Shown piece after piece: positions 1-9,307 of a stretch of DNA of 35,904 bases. The translations under genes were made by a program, and so were the position numbers. Location: assembly GCA_025060305.1 (NCBI GenBank), contig JANXCD010000004.1:1-35904 (forward strand), in the 5' to 3' direction. The DNA comes from Armatimonadota bacterium (GTDB taxonomy: Bacteria; Armatimonadota; Fervidibacteria; Fervidibacterales; Fervidibacteraceae). Every line of letters starts with the position of its first letter. The first letter of the stretch is position 1. A model generated the notes under the pieces. That model searched no databases. It was not told the DNA's origin and saw only the letters and a program-made list of their open reading frames with translations.

Positions 1-435
1 ACTTGGGGCGGACATTGGTGGCATTTGAGCCCACGCATCAACTACCGCCTGCATTACGAGATTGAAGGCGATGGCATCGTTGTTCAAGCGAGCGTTGAGC
101 CAGTGAAGCCGATGCGCAAAGTCCGAGCGTTTTTGGCGTTGACGCTGACTTTTGTGGGCGTTGAGAAGGTTCTCGTGAACACCCTCAAGGGTTGGCACGA
201 AGTTTCTGAAATCGGCGAGCGGGATTGGCAATCACGCCACTTGCCCCTTAACCCCAATGACCCTCAAATTCAATTGCACACGAAAGCAGGCACCATTGCC
301 CTAAAGGACATCACAGGCGATTTGCAAAACTGCTTCGTGCTAAAAGATGGCGACCGATGCACTGTCTTTTTCGCTTGGCTTGACGGCGAGTTGACAGATT
401 TTGCAACTCGTTCATTGCGCTTCAGAGTTGAGTGA
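1..435 (+). CDS. Hypothetical protein, C-terminal part (5' end outside window)
   Basis: Frame is open from base 1 (TWGGHWWHLSPRINYRLHYEIEG...) to TGA at 433-435; no family recognised. Confidence 0.6.
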   Translation, partial: TWGGHWWHLSPRINYRLHYEIEGDGIVVQASVEPVKPMRKVRAFLALTLTFVGVEKVLVNTLKGWHEVSEIGERDWQSRHLPLNPNDPQIQLHTKAGTIALKDITGDLQNCFVLKDGDRCTVFFAWLDGELTDFATRSLRFRVE

Positions 436-571
436 AATTGAGAAAATCTAAGCCGATTTTTCGGTCAGGCATTAACCTGATGCTATGTAAAAGACAGATT
501 GCTTTGCTCTAAATCTTGCAAAGACAGATTTTGAGCGAAGACCGATGCGGGTTTTTACCGAACGCAAACTT

Positions 572-2710
572 TCACTTGCTGAACTGAACCAGCCAATCAA
601 CTTGCTGATTTTCCCTGCTCAACATTTCCACAAGGAGCAATTCACCCTCACTTTTGACCTCTGTTGAAATTTGGCTTTTGCAAGGATTGGAAATCAGTTG
701 AGCGAATTTGAAACCTTGTGGGACATGGATGTAAAGCCGATACAGGTCATTTCGGACGAGCAAACTACTACCGTGAAGTTCGTTATTTGCTTCATCCCAA
801 ACCAACTCAACAATGTCAACGATGCCTTGAGTTATGTGGCGTGATGTGGAAACCACTTGAGGATGACTTAAAGATTTTCGGATAGCGAAAACTTTGCAAG
901 TTCGGATTGGAAGAGTTACTGAAAAGCCATTTTCAAATTGACCTTCGTAACGCTTGTTCCAAAACTCAAAGACATGGTAGCGTATGCCATTGCCTGTCAA
1001 CAATCCGAGTTTGGCAAAGTCAACTTCAATTGTTTCTGGTTCTTCCTGCCAGTTAAAAACCGCTACAACATCCCAACTGCCATAATGCTTGGCAACTTTT
1101 AAGTCAAAGATTTTAGATCGCCCAAGTTTTTCTTCGTCCCAAGGATAAAACTCCATTGGGTGAATGTCAACAGTTGGGATAACTCGTCGCAAAATTTCAA
1201 CTCGTTCTTCTGGCAGTTCATACATCTTATCGCTGGTCATCAATGCTTGCCCGCTGATTGAAACGAGTGTCGCCATGATTCTGGCTTCATCCAAAGTTAA
1301 AGGTTCACGGACACACAAAGTATCAGGGTCACACCACCAAACGATGTTATTCAAAAAGCCCCACTTTGTGATAGTGCGAATCATCACTTGACAACCTTGC
1401 CAACTTGCTTCCATGTCGCCACCTGTTCGGCTTCCATTCATAATGCCGATACCATCAAGGGGAATCCCATAACAGCCAAGCAAGTATTTGTTCGGTCCGA
1501 TTGCCTCCCTGATCGCTTTTAATGTCATCCGATAGGCTTCGCTACCAGAAATTTCGGGGACTTTGCGAGCGTCAGCGTTTTCATCATACCATCGGCTAAA
1601 CTCAGGCTGGTTGTCAATTTTGAAGTAATCAAAGCCCCAATCGTGGGCAAGGGTATGAAATAAGCGCCTAATGTATTCCAACGCTTCAGGGTTGGTCGGG
1701 TCAACAACATAACTTTCAACCTTGCGTGGATGCCAATCACCAATGCGGACTGGAGTGCCATCAGGTTTGCGCAAGAACCAGTCTGGGTGCTCATTGTAAA
1801 CTTCATCGCTATCAGTCTTTTGCGGGATTAACCAAATGCCTGGCTTCATGGCATGTTGTTTTACAATTTCGGCTACCCATTTCATCCCTTTGCCGAATTT
1901 TTCGTTAGAGCCACGCCAATCACGACCACCTGAAGTTTTAGGGCTTCCGTTGTCAAGTTGCCAACCATCGTCAATTTGAACCCACTCAAGCCCAAAATCT
2001 CGTAGATTTTCGGCAAGCCAAAGGACATTTTTCTCCCACTCTTCTTGAGTGATGTTCTGGTAGTAGTAATACCACGAGCACCAACCTGTCGGTGCATGAG
2101 TGAAAACGGATTTATCAATGGGAGCGTAGTAGCGTATTCCTTGTCGCTTGATGACATCGGTGGTCACTTTGACGACAAACACAATTTCGCCAATTGCACC
2201 TTTGCTAACAAAACGGTAGCGGTCGGCAGGTTCTATCGGAGTTCGTTGAATTTCTGAAAGAGGCAAAGTCACAGCAATGTCGTTGTAGCGGTTGAAAAGT
2301 GTTTTTGCATTTTTGCTTGTTACTTGACCATGAGCGAGCGAAAAGATGCCAAAGTTTTCATCGTCAGATAGCCGACCGAGATATGGTTCAGGTCCCATCA
2401 TCAAATCGCCTTGAACTTCAACTTCGCCCTGAATTTCTTCATCGCATGAGACTTTCAAACTCATTGTCTCATCGTCAACTTGAAAAGCGATAGAAAATTT
2501 CGGTGAATTTGAATTTGGTTTCCAATCAAGGGTTAAAGACTCTTCGTCTTGCAAGACAATTTCAAAGTGAGCATCATGCGAAGAAGTGCACCAATGAAAT
2601 CCCTTAGCCGAAACAGCAACAGTGCCTTGTGCGAACATTCCAGCCACAGGGTGCATCAGACGAAACTTACCTTCAACCTCATCAAATGCCACGATGATCT
2701 TTTGTTTCAT
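572..2710 (-). CDS. GH36-like alpha-galactosidase / raffinose-synthase-type glycoside hydrolase
   Basis: 712 aa; motifs WCSWYYYYQNIT, WVQIDDGWQ, FDYFKIDNQPEF (nucleophile region), GGDMEASWQG; AAGGAAGGAG RBS upstream of the ATG. Confidence 0.85.
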   Translation of the reverse strand: MKQKIIVAFDEVEGKFRLMHPVAGMFAQGTVAVSAKGFHWCTSSHDAHFEIVLQDEESLTLDWKPNSNSPKFSIAFQVDDETMSLKVSCDEEIQGEVEVQGDLMMGPEPYLGRLSDDENFGIFSLAHGQVTSKNAKTLFNRYNDIAVTLPLSEIQRTPIEPADRYRFVSKGAIGEIVFVVKVTTDVIKRQGIRYYAPIDKSVFTHAPTGWCSWYYYYQNITQEEWEKNVLWLAENLRDFGLEWVQIDDGWQLDNGSPKTSGGRDWRGSNEKFGKGMKWVAEIVKQHAMKPGIWLIPQKTDSDEVYNEHPDWFLRKPDGTPVRIGDWHPRKVESYVVDPTNPEALEYIRRLFHTLAHDWGFDYFKIDNQPEFSRWYDENADARKVPEISGSEAYRMTLKAIREAIGPNKYLLGCYGIPLDGIGIMNGSRTGGDMEASWQGCQVMIRTITKWGFLNNIVWWCDPDTLCVREPLTLDEARIMATLVSISGQALMTSDKMYELPEERVEILRRVIPTVDIHPMEFYPWDEEKLGRSKIFDLKVAKHYGSWDVVAVFNWQEEPETIEVDFAKLGLLTGNGIRYHVFEFWNKRYEGQFENGFSVTLPIRTCKVFAIRKSLSHPQVVSTSRHITQGIVDIVELVWDEANNELHGSSLLVRNDLYRLYIHVPQGFKFAQLISNPCKSQISTEVKSEGELLLVEMLSRENQQVDWLVQFSK

Positions 2711-2905
2711 CTGTTACAACTCCTTCCTTCAACGCTAAAATTTCCTCGGCATCGGACGAATTTTGTTGCTATGTTAGCACTTGATAGCCTAACTGTCAAT
2801 TTGACGAAACTCAACCGAGCAACGAAACCGAAACCTTTTTGAGTTTTTCAGCGTCTAAAAACATGGCTTTGACAGGCAAAAGGAAAGTGGTTAATCAAGG
2901 AAACC

Positions 2906-2936
2906 CTGACAAATAAAAGCGATTTTGTGTTATAAT
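2906..2936 (+). promoter_or_regulatory. Candidate sigma70-type promoter
   Basis: TGACAA (2907-2912), 18-nt spacer, perfect TATAAT (2931-2936); no long ORF follows. Confidence 0.5.
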
Positions 2937-2942
2937 GAAACG

Positions 2943-3086
2943 ACGAACGAAAACGGAGGGAGAATGAAACGGTAATTGCAATCATAGGATAGCCAGCAAT
3001 TCAATGAATGTGAAGCCACACGCCGCATCATCACACCTCCCTCCCGGCCCTAAGGCGGTTTCCCTCCCGCCGCCTTAGGGTTTTTA
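2943..3086 (+). ncRNA. Candidate small RNA (~140 nt) or relic transcription unit with C-rich segments
   Basis: Lies between a promoter-like sequence and a strong terminator. Contains GGAGGGAG (2955-2962) complementary to CTCCCTCC (3037-3044), plus a second CCCTCCC in the terminator loop. Confidence 0.4.
3048..3085 (+). terminator. Rho-independent terminator
   Basis: Perfect 11-bp stem CCCTAAGGCGG (3048-3058) / CCGCCTTAGGG (3070-3080), followed by TTTTT. Confidence 0.85.
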
Positions 3087-3226
3087 ATTTTCACTTTCTT
3101 CCTTTGTCAAATTCATCTTTTTAGAAGGGCACTTTTTGCCCAATTGAACAAAAGTTCTTTGTTGCAGAGTTTGTTGGTGGCTCATTCTAATTTGTTGCGC
3201 ATTCCGATTTGCATTTTATATTCATT

Positions 3227-4162
3227 TCACACTGCTCTGACGAGCCTTACTGCTGCGATGAATGCGCTTAAGAAACTGAGTCCCATGCTCAAAAGCAGAA
3301 CTTGGCTAGCGAAAAAGCCATCAATTTGGACATCGCTTAGCAACATTCGCCATTCAACCCAACTGTTTACTAAGCCAGTCCAGTATCTTGGTTCTTGTGG
3401 GAAGGCTGAATTCAAAAGAAGCAGTAATTTTGTCAGCGCTAAAGTTCCCAATGCTCCCAAAACTCCGTAAAGCAAACCTTCCATCAATAGCGGTCCACGA
3501 ACTGTCCAAACAGTTGCGCCTACAAGTTGCATTATTCGGATTTCGTTTCGTCGTCCGTAAACGCTCACTCGCAAGGCATTGAAGATCAATATGAAAGCGA
3601 TGATAGCAAGCAAAATTGAAAGCATATGGTTGCGCCAACGGATGCTGCGAACCATCTGGATATATTTTTGGACGGCAACTGCTGGGAATGTCACTTCATC
3701 AACCATTGGCATCTGCTTGATTTTCGTTGCGCATTCTGCTGCTTCTTGAGGTGAGCGGCAAGTCACTTCCAAAGCATGTGGCAAGGGATTGTGTCCGACC
3801 AAATCTTCAAGTGGCACGGAATTGCCAAAGATTTCCTGCAACTTTTTGAGCCCCTCATTTTTGTGAACGAACCTGACTTGAACCACTTGTGGCAATTTTT
3901 GGACTTGCTCAGCCAAATTTGAGGCGGTTTTTTCATCGGCTTTAGGTTTAAGGAAAACGCATAAACGCTCTAACTTTTGACCTTCCCAAATCAGCAACTT
4001 TTCCCACGCTCTTGCCTCAAGGTAAAAAAGAACCCAAACCCCAATGGTGACAGCAATTGTAGTCACTGTTGCGATGGTGACCAACTTATGTCGCCTCAAG
4101 TTCACCAATGCCTCTTCAAGGAAAAAGGCGAGCAAACTAAGCCAACTCACGGCGAAACACAC
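3227..4162 (-). CDS. ftsX: Cell division ABC transporter permease FtsX
   Basis: FtsX architecture: N-terminal TM, extracellular domain, then IFNALRVSVYGRRNEIRIMQLVGAT; overlaps and follows ftsE. Confidence 0.85.
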   Translation of the reverse strand: MCFAVSWLSLLAFFLEEALVNLRRHKLVTIATVTTIAVTIGVWVLFYLEARAWEKLLIWEGQKLERLCVFLKPKADEKTASNLAEQVQKLPQVVQVRFVHKNEGLKKLQEIFGNSVPLEDLVGHNPLPHALEVTCRSPQEAAECATKIKQMPMVDEVTFPAVAVQKYIQMVRSIRWRNHMLSILLAIIAFILIFNALRVSVYGRRNEIRIMQLVGATVWTVRGPLLMEGLLYGVLGALGTLALTKLLLLLNSAFPQEPRYWTGLVNSWVEWRMLLSDVQIDGFFASQVLLLSMGLSFLSAFIAAVRLVRAV

Positions 4163-4826
4163 CTCTCAACTCATCTCGGACAATGCGTCCGCTGACAATT
4201 TCAACGACACGCTTTCGGTAAGCGTCCACAATCGTTTTATCGTGAGTTGCCATGATGACTGTTGTCCCTTGCCGATTGATTCTCAAAAGCAAATCAACGA
4301 TTTCAAAGGATGATGTTGGGTCTAAATTGCCTGTAGGTTCGTCAGCGAGCAAAAGCAATGGCTTAATAACGAGGGCACGAGCCAAAGAGACCTTTTGTTT
4401 CTCGCCACCAGAAAGTTCGGCAGGAAAGGCTTTTGCTTTGTAGAGCATCCCAACGGTCTCAAGGGCTTTTGGCACTTCTCTTGCGATTTCACTTGAAGAA
4501 GCGCCAGTGGCACGAAGCGCAAAAGCCACATTCTCCCAAACTGTTCGGTCAGGTAAAAGCAAAACATCTTGAAAGACTGTCCCAATTAACCTGCGCAAGT
4601 ATGGGACTTGAGAAGGTTTCATCTTTGTGACATCTTTGTCAGCAACAATCACCATTCCCTCATTTGGCACTATTTCACGGTTTAGGAGCCTAAGAAGCGT
4701 GGTCTTACCTGCACCTGTTGGACCGACAAGAAACAGAAACTCACTTTTTTCAACCGTCAAGTTGACATTTTGAAGGGCTACTGCGCCATTTTCATATTGC
4801 ACTGTCACATCCCGCAACTGAACCAT
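4137..4826 (-). CDS. ftsE: Cell division ATP-binding protein FtsE
   Basis: Walker A GPTGAGKTT, signature LSGGEKQKVSLARALV, Walker B LLLADEPTGNLDP; adjacent to ftsX. Confidence 0.9.
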   Translation of the reverse strand: MVQLRDVTVQYENGAVALQNVNLTVEKSEFLFLVGPTGAGKTTLLRLLNREIVPNEGMVIVADKDVTKMKPSQVPYLRRLIGTVFQDVLLLPDRTVWENVAFALRATGASSSEIAREVPKALETVGMLYKAKAFPAELSGGEKQKVSLARALVIKPLLLLADEPTGNLDPTSSFEIVDLLLRINRQGTTVIMATHDKTIVDAYRKRVVEIVSGRIVRDELRGVFRRELA

Positions 4827-4906
4827 GTTGCATCACCTAATCGCGCTTTACCCTTCGCTCCCTGAAGCCATTTTTATTTTGGCGCATGAGTAAATTTACT
4901 TCTCTG

Positions 4907-5815
4907 TCAATTGCTACCTAACTTGCGAACCTTATTGACTAACTTTCCGAGTTGCGGGCTTTCAATTTCAACGATATCGCCTTCAATCAAAGTCGCTTCA
5001 GGTGGTGGCATGATACCTGTTCCAGTCGTCAAGACTGTGCCAATTGGAACTGGGTTATCACGGCGCAAAAACGAAATCAGTTCGTCATAACGACGGCTCA
5101 GTTGGCTGGTGTTTGCTTCGCCTTCAAAAATCACTTTGCCATTGCGGATAACCCTACACTTGATAACAATATCGTAAGGGTCTCCAACTTGCTCTGGCGT
5201 GACAAGGCTCGGACCAAAGGAACAACAGCCAGCGTAAATTTTTGACTGTGGCAAGTAGAGAGGATTAAGACGCTCAATGTCCCAAGCGCTCACATCGTTG
5301 CAAAGGGTAAAAGCAACTGGTTGATTGTCAACCCCAACTATGACTGCCACTTCAGCCTCAACAGCAGTGAACTCCGAATCGCTCCTGACAGCAATTTCAC
5401 CAAAGGGCAGAGCACAACGGTGAACCGTCGCTTTGAAGAAAAGTTCTGGTCGGTCGCTAAAGTAAACTCGTGTGTAGATGTCCGTTTGACTGTCGGCATC
5501 ACGCTCTTCAGCGCTACGCTTATATGTCACTCCAGCACCCCAAACTTCAGTGGCGTCAATAGGCAAAAGCAAATGGGGCTTGTCAGGTGAAGGAGGGTTT
5601 TGAAGCAAAAGAAAGTCAAAAGTTTGAGCATTTTGACTCTTTGCTTCCTCAAGGGCTTCCTTCGTTTCTTCTTCCAAACTTCGCTTTTGGGCAATTGCTC
5701 GCTCAAGCAACGCTAAAGTTGAAGGCACAAATTCAGTGATGTCAAAAACCTTTTCTCCTTCAAAGACACCAACTCTTTTGCCAAGTTCAGGAACAAAAAA
5801 CTGAAGAATTTTCAT
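4907..5815 (-). CDS. Fumarylacetoacetate hydrolase (FAH) family protein
   Basis: FTAVEAEVAVIVG, FTLCNDVSAWD, TGTGIMPPPEATLIEGDIVEIE motifs. Confidence 0.85.
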   Translation of the reverse strand: MKILQFFVPELGKRVGVFEGEKVFDITEFVPSTLALLERAIAQKRSLEEETKEALEEAKSQNAQTFDFLLLQNPPSPDKPHLLLPIDATEVWGAGVTYKRSAEERDADSQTDIYTRVYFSDRPELFFKATVHRCALPFGEIAVRSDSEFTAVEAEVAVIVGVDNQPVAFTLCNDVSAWDIERLNPLYLPQSKIYAGCCSFGPSLVTPEQVGDPYDIVIKCRVIRNGKVIFEGEANTSQLSRRYDELISFLRRDNPVPIGTVLTTGTGIMPPPEATLIEGDIVEIESPQLGKLVNKVRKLGSN

Positions 5816-5903
5816 CCTTCAATCACCCTTACAGAAAATTCTAACGCTTGAAGAATGGCTCACTAAATTTTGGCTAATAGAAATTTTTCTGGGCAAAGGC
5901 TTA

Positions 5904-6782
5904 TCAGTATCCGCCTGTTGGCAAACCGTTTTTGTAAACAGCAATTCCGACGCTAAAAGCAGCAAGTGACAAGGAAATTAGAATTTGCAGGGCGATTTGC
6001 AACCAATTGGTCAAATTTCGGCTAAAGGGCAAACTGCGAACCCATCCAGATAAAGTCGCAAGCCAAATCAAAATTGCCGAAAGTAAAGGCAAGTCAGCAT
6101 AAAATATGCCACTAACATTGATGCCGAAAAGCAAAGAAGTGAACACACCTGACGCTCCCTTCGCTATTGACCATTGCCTTTGCCACAAGCAGAAAAGAAA
6201 GAATGTCCCCAAAACCGCCGTTAAAACTCCTGAAAGTTGGCTTAGTTTGGCTGAATGGGATATTAACAAGGCTGTGCTGTTGATTGCTGTGACCACTGAA
6301 AGCGATAGCGGCAAAAGGGCTTCGGTTTGTTTTTCCGAAAGTTCGTCCAAACCTGTCCAAAGGATAGCGAGCATCAAACCTAACCCAAAAGCCCAGCCCA
6401 ATTTTGAAGGAAGGCTCAAATTCGCTAACGGTATCAACAAAGCCAAAATTGAAGCAACGCTTAAAACCAGCCTTAAAAACAGCCGAATTGGGGCAGAAAT
6501 TTTCGGCAAGTTTTCAAAGAGCGAAAGCATCAAAGCAGCGAATGCTAATAATGGCAACCAATCTTCAACGGATCTCGGGATGAGCAAAAGTGAACCAGTT
6601 GCTATTCTGTGTCCTGTTGCGTAACCGAAGGCAACAGCCGAAGCAGTCAAAAATCGGCTAAGGATTTGCAATCTTCGCTTTGATGCGAACAAAGAAGCAA
6701 GCAAAAGCAAAACTGTGGCTATGAAAGGCGGTAGGCTCAAAGCCATAGCCGACTTGACGAAGAAAATCATTGAGATTACCAC
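5904..6782 (-). CDS. Hypothetical multi-pass membrane protein
   Basis: 292 aa, multiple hydrophobic segments; no family recognised. Confidence 0.6.
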   Translation of the reverse strand: MVISMIFFVKSAMALSLPPFIATVLLLLASLFASKRRLQILSRFLTASAVAFGYATGHRIATGSLLLIPRSVEDWLPLLAFAALMLSLFENLPKISAPIRLFLRLVLSVASILALLIPLANLSLPSKLGWAFGLGLMLAILWTGLDELSEKQTEALLPLSLSVVTAINSTALLISHSAKLSQLSGVLTAVLGTFFLFCLWQRQWSIAKGASGVFTSLLFGINVSGIFYADLPLLSAILIWLATLSGWVRSLPFSRNLTNWLQIALQILISLSLAAFSVGIAVYKNGLPTGGY

Positions 6783-6812
6783 CTACTTCCTTCAGTCACT
6801 TTTCTCGCAACT

Positions 6813-7403
6813 TTACTTCCTAATGCCCATGATGGCTATTGTCAAAGTCACTTCATCGGCGGCGACATTCATCAATCCCTTCATCCCGAAATCACTGCGC
6901 TTGATGGTGAAAGTCGTTTCAAAGCCAATGACTGGAACGCCCTTGAAGTTTTTGCCCTCGCCGACTTTCGCAACTGTTAAAGTGACAGTGCGAGTGACGC
7001 CATGTAAAGTCAAATCGCCGGTCACTCGGTAGCGGTTTTTACCTGCAGATTCAACTTTTTTGCTCTTGAAGGTTATGACTGGAAATTGCTTGGTGTTGAG
7101 GAAATCGGGGCTTTTGAGGTGTTTGTCTCTATCGGGCACGCCAGTGTCCAAACTTTCGGCGTTTATAGTGATTTCAACGGAACTTTTAGCGAGATCTTTG
7201 TCAATGACAATCCGTCCTTTTATGTCAGTGAAACGACCGTAAATAAAAACGGAACTTGCTTGAGCGACATTCAGACAACGGAAAATGACGAAAGAATGAG
7301 CAGGGTCAACTTCATAAGTATCAGCAGAAATTGCAAAGCCAACGATAAACGCTAAAACACTGAAGACTGTTCTAAGCGAAATGGGCTTGTGCACAGTATA
7401 CAC
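6813..7403 (-). CDS. YceI family protein (secreted, lipocalin-like)
   Basis: YEVDPAHSFVIFR...GRIVIDKDLAKSSVEITINAESLDTG...LNTKQFPVITFKS; N-terminal signal sequence. Confidence 0.9.
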   Translation of the reverse strand: MYTVHKPISLRTVFSVLAFIVGFAISADTYEVDPAHSFVIFRCLNVAQASSVFIYGRFTDIKGRIVIDKDLAKSSVEITINAESLDTGVPDRDKHLKSPDFLNTKQFPVITFKSKKVESAGKNRYRVTGDLTLHGVTRTVTLTVAKVGEGKNFKGVPVIGFETTFTIKRSDFGMKGLMNVAADEVTLTIAIMGIRK

Positions 7404-7536
7404 ACCTCCTTCGTTTTTTCAAAAATTCATCGGTTTAATTTTTGATGCCAGCAAGTTTAATTGTAAACACCACTTTTCGCTGCAAATGCTGTCGGCGAGT
7501 ATTACTTTGCTGTGAACTAAAGACAAAGTTGATAGT

Positions 7537-7594
7537 GAGTTTCACAAGCATTGACTTCAGTCAGCAAAATTTAAGGGAGCATTGAAATTCAATT
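7537..7594 (+). repeat. Degenerate dispersed repeat, copy 1 (upstream of the GT39-like gene)
   Basis: gagtttcacaagcattgacttcagtcagcaaaatttaagggagcattgaaattcaatt aligns to 9233-9288 with a few mismatches and 1-2 nt gaps. Confidence 0.5.
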
Positions 7595-7767
7595 GTCAAA
7601 CTTTTAGAACAGGTTTCAACTACCACAATAGAGTGAAATTTTTCGGTTTAGCGAGAGACAAACTTTTGGAACTCCAAATTCTATATGGAAGCATTGATCA
7701 AAATGAAGGCAAATTCTCATGTAATTATCATGCTGATCCCATTCCAAGAAAGAAGGAGGAAGCCATA

Positions 7768-9186
7768 ATGCAACGGATGTGGTGGCTTTTTATTCTTGCT
7801 GTTATTTGCCTAAGTTTTTTGTCCTTGCTTTACTATTATAGTGATGCCTTTTTGCCCTGTTGGCCTGACGAAGCCATTTTTATCCAGCCTGCTCAAAATT
7901 TTGCTCAAGGGAAGGGAATGGGCACACCCGCTTTAGATGATTTACTGCCTAATATTGATAAAAGGACTTATTGGCAGCCTCCTCTTTACTTTTTGACTTT
8001 GAGTGTGTGGGGGGAGATTTTCGGTTTTGACATCCTTTCAGCCCGTTGGTTTAGTCGCCTTTTGGGAGTTTTAGGTTTACTGCTGCTTTTTCTTCTTCTT
8101 CGTCAGTGGGGATTGCCCTTAGGACTTAGTATCCTTTGCGTTTTTCTGACAACTGTGGATTTGGATTATCAACGAAACGCTAATGTAGCAAGAATGGATA
8201 TGCTCAATCTTGTCCTTTTGCTGGCAAGCATTTTGACTTTCACGGACGGGATGAAGCGTCAAAACGATTTAGCCTTTTTAATTTCAGGCATTTTTGGGAC
8301 GCTATCGGTTCTCACTCACCTAATCTCTGCTCCTGTCGTCTTTTTCCTTTTCATGATTTTATTAGTGCGCCGATTAAAAAAACAAGCACTTTGGTTTCTT
8401 CTACCTTTGCTCTTGGGTCTTCTTGGATGGCTAATTTATGCTCTACAAGATTGGGAATCTTTCATTGGGCAAATGGCATTACAATTTCAGCGAAAAAGTG
8501 AGCGAGGTTTCTTAGAAAGGTTTCTTTTAGTTTTCTCCATGAAACGCTTGATGATAGTTTGGTTAGTTATGCTCTTAGCCACTGCCATCGCCTTTAAGTT
8601 CCGACGCTCACCTATGATGGTCTGGCAAGCCTTCATCATTGGTTTTTCATACCTATCAACAGTTTTTGGTCAGGAGATGTGGTATATCGGCTGGTTTGTT
8701 CCTTTCGGTTACCTAATGACAGTATTTTGGCTCAACGCTTCCCTTCGTATTCCCACCATGCGAATAGTTCTTTTGGTAGCAGTTTTACTTTGGTCAGTTA
8801 ATCGGTTCGCAATAATTTGGAAAGTTTTACAGGAAATACCTATAGCTAAAAGTGACACTTCACTGCTCATAAAGGACTTATCACAACTTTTGCCACCCAA
8901 AAGCACGGTAATAGTTTATAGCATTCCCGACCCTTACTTACCACTTAGCCAAAATCGCCCTGATTTGAAACTATTTCAACTTAGCCCTACACCGATGCAA
9001 TTTGAAGCACTTCAAAGGCTCAAAAGAAAAGCCGATTTCTTTCTCGGCTTATGGGAATTAGGCGAACCTTCTGGAGTATTAAGCGGGGCTCCTCAACCTC
9101 AATTCCGCTCATGGACAATACGTTCCACTTTAAGTCCTTTCCCTCTTCGCATTTGGTTAGTGCCGCTGTCAAAAATTCAGCATTGA
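7768..9186 (+). CDS. GT39-like (ArnT/PMT superfamily) membrane glycosyltransferase
   Basis: ORF 7582-9186; ATG at 7768 follows AGAAGGAGGAAG. WPDEAIFIQPAQNFAQGKG, WQPPLYFLTLSVWGEIFG, many TM helices. Confidence 0.75.
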   Translation: MQRMWWLFILAVICLSFLSLLYYYSDAFLPCWPDEAIFIQPAQNFAQGKGMGTPALDDLLPNIDKRTYWQPPLYFLTLSVWGEIFGFDILSARWFSRLLGVLGLLLLFLLLRQWGLPLGLSILCVFLTTVDLDYQRNANVARMDMLNLVLLLASILTFTDGMKRQNDLAFLISGIFGTLSVLTHLISAPVVFFLFMILLVRRLKKQALWFLLPLLLGLLGWLIYALQDWESFIGQMALQFQRKSERGFLERFLLVFSMKRLMIVWLVMLLATAIAFKFRRSPMMVWQAFIIGFSYLSTVFGQEMWYIGWFVPFGYLMTVFWLNASLRIPTMRIVLLVAVLLWSVNRFAIIWKVLQEIPIAKSDTSLLIKDLSQLLPPKSTVIVYSIPDPYLPLSQNRPDLKLFQLSPTPMQFEALQRLKRKADFFLGLWELGEPSGVLSGAPQPQFRSWTIRSTLSPFPLRIWLVPLSKIQH

Positions 9187-9232
9187 AAATCAATTCTATA
9201 CTCCGAGATTGGTAGGTTTATTTGGTGCTGGC

Positions 9233-9288
9233 GAGTTTTACGAGCATTGTCTTTGGTTAGTGAATTTAGGGGTGCATGAAATTCAGTT
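9233..9288 (+). repeat. Degenerate dispersed repeat, copy 2 (downstream of the GT39-like gene)
   Basis: gagttttacgagcattgtctttggttagtgaatttaggggtgcatgaaattcagtt; see copy at 7537-7594. Confidence 0.5.
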
Positions 9289-9307
9289 AGCGAGACTGAA
9301 AATTTTT

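Noticed and set aside
478-545. Direct repeat AAGACAGATT x2 downstream of the first ORF
   Set aside because: Only 10 bp, no structure or context; compatible with chance.
2964-3077. Leader-peptide attenuator (MKR* or MNVKPHAASSHLPPGPKAVSLPPP*)
   Set aside because: No + strand gene follows the terminator until ~7.6 kb, so there is no obvious target for attenuation.
6106-6624. 172-aa + strand ORF
   Set aside because: Antisense shadow of the membrane protein gene 5904-6782; composition and lack of motifs suggest it is not coding.
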